The notes beneath the pieces were generated by a model. The model was given only the letters and a program-made list of their open reading frames with translations, had not been told where the DNA came from and did no database searches. Shown here piece after piece: positions 51,578 to 64,000 of a stretch of DNA of 64,000 bases. The position numbers and the translations under genes are program-made. The stretch covers positions 21,595,322 to 21,659,321 of the forward strand of contig CM075857.1 in the NCBI GenBank assembly GCA_037975125.1, read 5' to 3'. Position 1 is the first letter of the stretch. Every line of letters begins with the position of its first letter. The stretch comes from Latrodectus hesperus (taxonomy: Eukaryota > Arthropoda > Arachnida > Araneae > Theridiidae).

Positions 51578-52279
51578 GTGTCATGTTAGCTGGTAATCAA
51601 ATTACTCGAAATCTTAGTTTTGACAGTAAACAATGTTTGCTCGCTGAATCCATTGATTGAAACTGACTCTTTCTTTAGTTCCTTGCTTTACTTGACCTAA
51701 TTGAAAAAAATCTAGCTTTCTTAAAATGTTTTCAAAATAAAGTTTCCATTCATTTAGCTATAACATGCATAATTAAATAAGAAGATATATTTTAATGCAA
51801 TGAACAACATTTAACTCTGTAAACATTCGATATAATTCTTTGTTTGTTCAATTGTTTGCACCAAATACCATCTTCTTCAATTACACAAAGACATATTTCA
51901 AAATACTACCATTGAAAAATATTTAAAAATCTTTTCGATCACGAGCATAGGGAATATTTCTGAATCGTACGTTAAGTGAAAAGGAGTAAAAGAATCGAGC
52001 AGAGTCCTAAATATGAAGACCAACCTAAAAAATGATTTAATTGGAAGAAAGCTTTTTTAACCCAAATGCTTGATCTCTTTATTTTCTGTTGGTTATATTT
52101 GTTTTTCTCATGGTATTTGTATTATATTTTTAAACATTAACTATTTTTCGAGTATAATTAGAAAATTTAATTATTAGACATATGTCATTGATGTATTTTC
52201 TCTGGAAGGAACTATCTAAAATGCAAGACAAAAATAGCAATCGCTGGTTTAAATTATTTTGAATTTCAAATAACTTTTT
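51578..52279. other. AT-rich intergenic DNA
   Basis: No gene recognised. Confidence 0.5.
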
Positions 52280-52552
52280 TGTTGTTGTCTTATGCCAGTT
52301 AGGCTGGTAATATGGAGTGCGCTGCTCTACTTTTCCAACTGAACTGTAATTTGGTGTTGAGTCTGACTTCCTCAGTTCACAAATACCATAGGTACCCGTT
52401 TATTGGGTAGGCAATCATTCACAGCCCATTCATATAAGGAAAGGACAAAGACAGGAGAGAAAGAAAGTGCATGCATGCCTAAACTGGGATTCGAACCCAG
52501 AACATCCCTATCCACAGTCAGGGAGACTAAGCATTAGACAGGGTGGGTGGCA
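52280..52552 (-). mobile_element. tRNA-derived SINE, copy B
   Basis: Minus-strand SINE of about 270 bp, the most complete of the copies sharing the GCGCTGCTC body. The B-box-like GGGTTCGAATCCC lies near 52487-52499. It retains a GA-rich segment (about 52437-52480) that copy A lacks. It has no protein-coding capacity. Confidence 0.82.
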
Positions 52553-53117
52553 AAATCACATTTATCATAAATAATTATTTTATAATTATATTAGTTATCA
52601 ATGCATAGTCTAAGATATTTTAAACATGTAATTTTGAGCTTGTAAATTTTTTTGTCCATATTTGCTTAAAATAATATATATCCTGTTTGTTTTAGCATAC
52701 TACAAAACACAATTTGTAGAAATATTTTATTTTGATAAAAATGTATTTGATATTTTTAATAAAATTTATAGAATATTATTAATCCACAATATTATATATA
52801 TTTGATCTTTTCAAACTATTCTACCACTAAATCTTATGGGTACAAAAATTTATTTCCAGTGAAACATATATTTTCAAGATTTTTGTTAGCTATCATTTAA
52901 AGTTAAATTTAGCAAACATCTTATTCAAATTATCGAAAATTTGATCAACAATAATTAAATTTTTTAAATCATTCCTTCAATCTCTATTTCATGAGAAAGA
53001 TTACAGATTTTATGTTTTTTTACATGTATTGAATAACTTAATATTACTCTCTGGTTTGTAGAAACACTCAAATAACAGAGGAAACAGAAGAAAAACGATA
53101 CATTGAATGGTCCTATA
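52553..53117. other. AT-rich intergenic DNA
   Basis: Nothing recognised. Confidence 0.5.
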
Positions 53118-54338
53118 TACAGGGTGATTCTAAATTGTTTTTACAAATTAAGAGGGGTGATAGTATCCACCCATACAAGCAATAATTACATAGGAACATT
53201 GGATTGCATTTCACTGTGAGAGGCAGAAAAGAGGAAAGTAGAAAGGCATCAAGATCTATCACGATTTTACCGTATGCAAATTTCCACAGAGATGAAGACG
53301 CATTTTGTTCTTATTGGTTACCGAAAAATGCCAATCAGAGCAGACGTTGATCTTTAGAAACGGCACAGCATCATCGCTTCAAGTATTATTTGAATAATAT
53401 AGTCCGATAATTTTCGTGAAAGCTATGGCAGTGTAGACGTACAACATACAAAAAGTGCAACTTTGCAGGCAGATGATCATCAATGCCGGGCAGTCTTTGT
53501 GCAGCAGATGCTGAAGATGAAGCAATAACAATCCAAAATTTCCTGGATTATTATTATTTAGTGATGAGGAAACATTCAGCAGAGATGAAATATTCAACAA
53601 GCGCATTCAACACGTTTAGTCTGACAACAATCCCAACAGTGCACCCTTCATAGACACTTGCAGAAATTTTCTGTGAAATCTGGGCAGATATCCTTGTTGA
53701 TTAGACCTTACATCATGCCAGATAGTCTGATCGGATCAACATACCAATCTACTTGGAACAATTGCTTCCCAGTTTATAGCAGGCTGCTCCACTCCCCATC
53801 CAGAGAGAATGCAAGATGGAACTCCAGCACATTTTTTCATCACGGTCTATAACTTTTTGAGTGTCACGATGGATTGGATATAGTGGACCTGTGGCTTGGC
53901 TTCCTCGCTCACCGGATCTCAACCCACTTAACTTTTTTCTGAAGAAACGTGAAATATTTAATGTACAAGACGCCTGTGGGCTCAGCTTAAGATCTAGTGG
54001 TGAGGAATTGTTTGTTGCCGGGGACGACATTAACACGACACCAAGAATCTTGAAGAGGCTGCTCCAGTAGTTCTTTCGCCGGTGTCAACTGTGCAGCAAC
54101 ACTCGTGGTCGGGATTTTGAGCCTCGGCTGTGAGGCTTTTACTAAACGATAAATATTATTCTCAAACTTTTGATATTACTCATTCGCTTACCGAACACTG
54201 TTGTAAGTTCAGGTGAGAATTCCTCTTTTCTGCCTCTCAGAATAGAATTCAGCCCTATATTCCTATTTAATTATTGCTTGTCTGGATGACTACTATCACT
54301 CTTCGTAATTTGTAGAAACAATTTAGAATCACCCTGTG
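53118..54338 (+). mobile_element. decayed Tc1/mariner-superfamily element with ~116-bp TIRs
   Basis: Element 53120-54336 (1217 bp) with inverted repeats of about 116 bp (53120-53237 and 54221-54336), starting CAGGGTGATTCTAAATTGTTT. TA flanks the left end; the right flank is now TG. The CAGGGTGAT terminus and transposase class relate it to the element at 12238-13827, but the internal sequences differ. The TIR arms have diverged noticeably, so this copy is older. Confidence 0.88.
53440..54145 (+). pseudogene. dead long-spacing mariner-type transposase
   Basis: Multiple frameshifts and stops. Recognisable blocks in order: DEETFSRDEIFN (about 53560-53600, first catalytic Asp kept); MQDGTPAHFF (about 53815-53840, second Asp kept); RWIGYSGPVAWLPRSPDLNPLNFFL (in two parts, 53861-53940), where the expected Asp of PLDFF has become Asn; and a C-terminal FFRRCQLC (about 54070). 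This order matches a transposase family common in arthropod genomes. The lost third catalytic residue and broken frame mean no activity. Confidence 0.82.
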
Positions 54339-57453
<3,115 letters not shown>

Positions 57454-57723
57454 AAGTTTTTATGCCACACTGATCGATGGTGGAGTGGTTAGAGCTCATA
57501 CATTCGAAGCAGTAGGTCCAAGGTTCGAATCCTGGTTTGAGCATGGATGTTACTTTTTTATCTATCTTTGTGTATGTATTTCTCTATCTCATCACTTTCG
57601 CTGTGACAATGGCACACCCACTGGATATCCCACTTTATACGATGCCATCATATTAGCCCTTTGAAGAGCTAAACAAAAGTAATATCTTAAAATTAGCCAG
57701 GCATTAAAAAGAAAAAAAGTTTT
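57454..57723 (+). mobile_element. tRNA-derived SINE, copy D
   Basis: Plus-strand SINE with the best preserved tRNA-like head: A-box-like TGGTGGAGTGGTTAGAGCTC and B-box GGTTCGAATCC (about 57523-57533). The unit GAGCATGGATGTTACTTT is shared with copy C. It ends in an A-rich tail (about 57705-57718). The direct repeat AAGTTTT (57454-57460 and 57717-57723) may be the target duplication. Confidence 0.82.
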
Positions 57724-58658
57724 CATTATGAATAAATTTTACCAAGTTTTTGAAAATTTCACAAACGATATTTTACATCAGACATTTAGTCAACTGTATT
57801 AAGAATATCAATTTCAAAGTATGAAATGAAATGAATTAATTGAATAAATATAGTGAAGGGATTGGAAAAGAATAAATTTATAAAGTAAGAAAAAAAGATA
57901 AAATTTTTCAAAATGTGTTCCTCTTTCTTCGCAATAAGAGTTTTTATATGTGTTTCATTGTTATCTTTGTTTTATTGTTATATGTGTCAGTAATAATTAA
58001 AAAATAATTTCAGTCTTAGAATCAGAATAGAAACCTTAAGAAATTTAGAAAAAATGCAAAGAATGAAACTAATTTGTATTGTATATATCTTTATTAACGG
58101 CATTTAAAATATATTTTAAAGAAAGTGTAATTTAATAGAAAAACTAAATACGTACAGTTAATAAAAATGTAACATGTTGACAATTAGAAATTAAAATATA
58201 TTAAGACGTCACAAAAATTGTATAAATTGCGTATATGGAATGTTATAATTAAAAAAGTATTTCCAAAACTGTGTAAATAAATTTTTTGGTGGTGTTTTAA
58301 AAATCGCAAAAATATTTTATAGCATGCATATTAAAACATAATTTGTCTCAAACAAACAATAGTCCCTAACAAACAATTTTTCTTGTATAATTATATGTTC
58401 CATTATAAAATATCAATTATGTAACAAAATTGAAATTTAGCCATATTTCTGTATACTAAAGAGAGAAATACTCCCATAAAATTTTATGAGTTGAAAGTGT
58501 ATAGCTTTTTTATATCAAAGATAATTAGCATTAATAAATTAAAAAATGATAAAAAAATTTTATATTATCTAATTATTTTAAATTCGAGCTTATTACACAT
58601 TTATTTTAATTTAATAAGATATATAGCTAAACATTTAGCTTTTAGTATTGAACTTTAC

Positions 58659-58662
<4 letters not shown>
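57724..58662. other. AT-rich intergenic DNA
   Basis: Nothing recognised. Confidence 0.5.

Positions 58663-58731
<69 letters not shown>
58663..58731. repeat. (TA)n microsatellite
   Basis: Uninterrupted TA tract upstream of the second foldback copy. Confidence 0.95.
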
Positions 58732-58734
<3 letters not shown>

Positions 58735-58802
58735 AAGACATATATAAGATATAATACGTAATGAAATATCAGATACTCACATACAGATATATTATAATGT
58801 TT

Positions 58803-61700
<2,898 letters not shown>

Positions 61701-61709
61701 ACATACAAG

Positions 61710-61950
61710 TTATCGTGAGTATAATGGTTTCGAGAAAAGTTCCTCAACCCCCAGATCAATGTGAAAATTGTGGCTATGGATCCTCTGGTGGTGCTATCTA
61801 TCAGAGGAACTCAGAGAAAAGTCGTACTTTCACCTTTGTGGTGGTTTGGTAAAACAAAAAACGCACCCTACTGTCTTAAATTCGCATTGCCAACAGCAGA
61901 GAGAGATTGGCTTGTCCAAGTGTTATAAGTAAAAACAACAACAATAAAAT
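61710..61950 (+). other. probable LINE 3' end with (AAC)n tail
   Basis: GC-richer patch ending in AAACAACAACAATAAAA (about 61934-61950), the same tail type as the LINE at 6018-6780. A short frame reads QCENCGYGSSGGAIYQRNSE, and further on TFTFVVVW. No RNase H motif is visible, so this would be terminal coding or 3' untranslated sequence. No target duplication was identified. Confidence 0.4.
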
Positions 61951-64000
61951 ACAAAAACTTACTTGGAAATAATATAATTAAGAAATACATTTAAAAAACA
62001 TTACTTTGCTGAATACAGCTGTACTTTTTTTTATCAATTTTTAAGTAGAAATAAATATTTTTTGTATTCAAGTGGCAGCATGAAAAACAATCTGGAGTTG
62101 CATACAGCTACTATAAAATGAGGTATTGAAATGCTATGTCTTCAAATTTATATGTTAAGTTTCAAACTTTTTGGAATGATTTTGAAATTGTTCGTATAGT
62201 GCAATGTGCTATTGAGGACACTAAAATATTTTTCAAAGGCTTTATTTCTGTTCTATGAACAGTTAATTTTTTTTTTTAGACTTTATTTACGATAGAGTTC
62301 TGTTTCGCGATTAATAGAAAATAATTGCATAAATATCATTATCTTAACCAGGGATAGCATTTTATTGCATAAAGTTGACATAAATTGTTCATGAATGCAG
62401 TTTTGTTGTTCAGTAATCTCATAAAAATTGTTTATTATGTAAAGTATTCCATAATGATCATCTGCTTATTTTCCTACGTGAGTAAGAATTTGCAAAATTA
62501 AGTGTTATATACAATAAATGTGGTAATTTTTAATTTAACAGGATTTCTGAATTTATTATTTAATTAAATTATTTCTTAGATTTCCTTCATTTCTTTCAAT
62601 TTTTCCTCAAGGTAACAAAATAAAATGTTCTAACTTTAAGTAAAAAAGTAATTTCATATTTCTAAAAAACTTGCTTAATCCAATAAGATGTTTATTTTTG
62701 GTATTTGTTGAAATTCTAATTTTTTTTTTGAATTAAAAAATGAAAACTACGTTTAGTTCACAGTAATGAAAATATATTTCATGAAAATAAATAATGCGAT
62801 CAGACATTCAAATTTTATTTTGAAATTTAATAAAATTCAAAAAACTTTCTTCTAGATTTTTTTTTATTTATTTTAATAACATCTCAGAGTTTTGTAAATA
62901 AAACGCTTAAAATTATTAATTTCAAACGACAATTTTTAAGATTTTCTTTGACTATGATAAACATTGAGAAAATATTTTACGTATTTATATATATATATAT
63001 TAAAGAAAACCGAATTATCTGAAAAATGTAGAAAGCTTATGAATTAAATTTTTACAAAAACTATAAAAACTAACATTAGAAATTTAAAACAAAAAATTAT
63101 TTCAATCATATTTAATAATTTAATTGTTATCATTAGTATTTTATTATCTTAATAAATTAAAAAAATAAACTAACGTGAAAAAATCCATTTTATGAAAAGT
63201 AAAAAAAAAGAACAATTATAATTTCACTATGATAAATGTTTTCAAATAAAAATAACTATAATCTACAAAAATGTTTACACATTGACTTACGAAATGTATA
63301 ATGTTTACACGTTATACATTTTGATTCGTAAGAATGTTTAGAATTACTTTTATGGACAATTTTAATTTTTAACAAAAACCTTTCCAAAATTTATTTTCAG
63401 AATAGAAAGATGTACTCAACATACAGCTTTTTACAAATGCAATATTTTTTTCTTTTTTCTCTCTGAGTAAATTAGTCGACATTTTACATGAAAGTATATT
63501 CCAAATGCAAATTTTATTATAAACAATGTAATATTGACTATTTAAGAAAATTAAGGACAAATATTTTACTTTTGCTTATTTTGTTAAATGTTAAAATTCG
63601 CCATTTCGATACGAAACATTTGTTGATTTATCATTATTTTAACTTATACTGCATTTAATAGTTAATTATATGTTTTTTTAATTATCCTTTTTCATTTTTA
63701 CTTTAAAAGAAATTATTTAACATTATTAATTAATTATACTTTTCAAAATGTTTATAAAAAAAGAAAATTAATTATTTTTTGTCCTCAAAATTAATCATAA
63801 GTCTGATAAAGATATCTGTTTCGACTGTTTTATTAATTTAAAATAAATTTTTTGAGAAATAATAACACTTTACAATTTTTTTTTAAGAATTTATCGAATC
63901 TCATAATAAAGGAAATATAAAAAATCTAGAAAACAATTAGTATCTTCAGGAATTTCCATTTTTCGTATTTAAAAAACTAAATGATATTAAACTCATTTGG
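61951..64000. other. AT-rich intergenic DNA
   Basis: No gene recognised to the end of the window. A short TA run lies at about 62988-63000 and a small hairpin at 63286-63332. Confidence 0.5.
63286..63332. repeat. small bulged inverted repeat
   Basis: CTTACGAA-ATGTATAA and TTATACAT-(TTTGA)-TTCGTAAG pair perfectly except for a 5-nt bulge on one side; the loop is TGTTTACACG. Confidence 0.65.

Noticed and set aside
57461..57560. Functional tRNA gene
   Set aside because: It has A- and B-box-like sequences, but the cloverleaf is not clean and the unit continues into a body shared with another SINE copy. It is a tRNA-derived SINE head.

Overview
The window looks like non-coding, repeat-rich DNA from an arthropod nuclear genome. 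A spider is the best guess. Base composition is strongly AT-rich, there is no operon structure, and I found no intact host gene. The recognisable content is eukaryotic transposon debris: RNase H/zinc-knuckle ends of non-LTR retrotransposons (LINEs), Tc1/mariner elements, two hAT elements, tRNA-derived SINEs with B-box sequence, and more than ten long (TA)n microsatellites. The spider assignment is inference from the style of these families; no host marker gene is present.

Layout. 0.5-1 kb: decayed LINE 3' end (minus). 3.2-7.5 kb: old hAT transposase of the DUF4371/TTF type (minus), with a 5'-truncated LINE (6018-6780, 23-bp target duplication) beside it and two unidentified GC-richer islands. 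10.8-12.1 kb: a foldback element carrying a nested short retroelement (11022-11808). 12.1-15.4 kb: a chain of (TA)n, a nearly intact Tc1/mariner-type element, (TA)n, a dead Tc3-like element, (TA)n. 16.9-18.7 kb: hAT element with clean 8-bp target duplication and a 127-bp palindrome inside it. 26.3-28.7 kb: nine 271-bp tandem units derived from the 3' end of a LINE. 31.2-32.1 kb: internally deleted cecropia-type mariner. 34.8-38.1 kb: two diverged copies of a ~350-bp non-ORF segment. 48.1-49.0 kb: second copy of the short retroelement, again with target duplications. 53.1-54.3 kb: dead mariner-type element with ~116-bp inverted repeats. 58.8-59.4 kb: second foldback copy, with a mariner fragment inside it. 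SINEs lie near 23.0, 44.9, 52.4 and 57.5 kb.

Nothing here forms a pathway. The relationships are between mobile elements: Tc1/mariner insertion into TA tracts, nesting, and LINE-machinery mobilisation of short derivatives. The most interesting objects are the short composite retroelement with shared 5' and 3' ends, the LINE-tail satellite, the serial transposon insertion in one TA microsatellite, and the duplicated promoter-like segment. Long stretches (about 7.5-10.8, 19-22.6, 29-31.2, 39.4-44.9, 49-52.3 and 59.4-64 kb) show little beyond AT-rich DNA.
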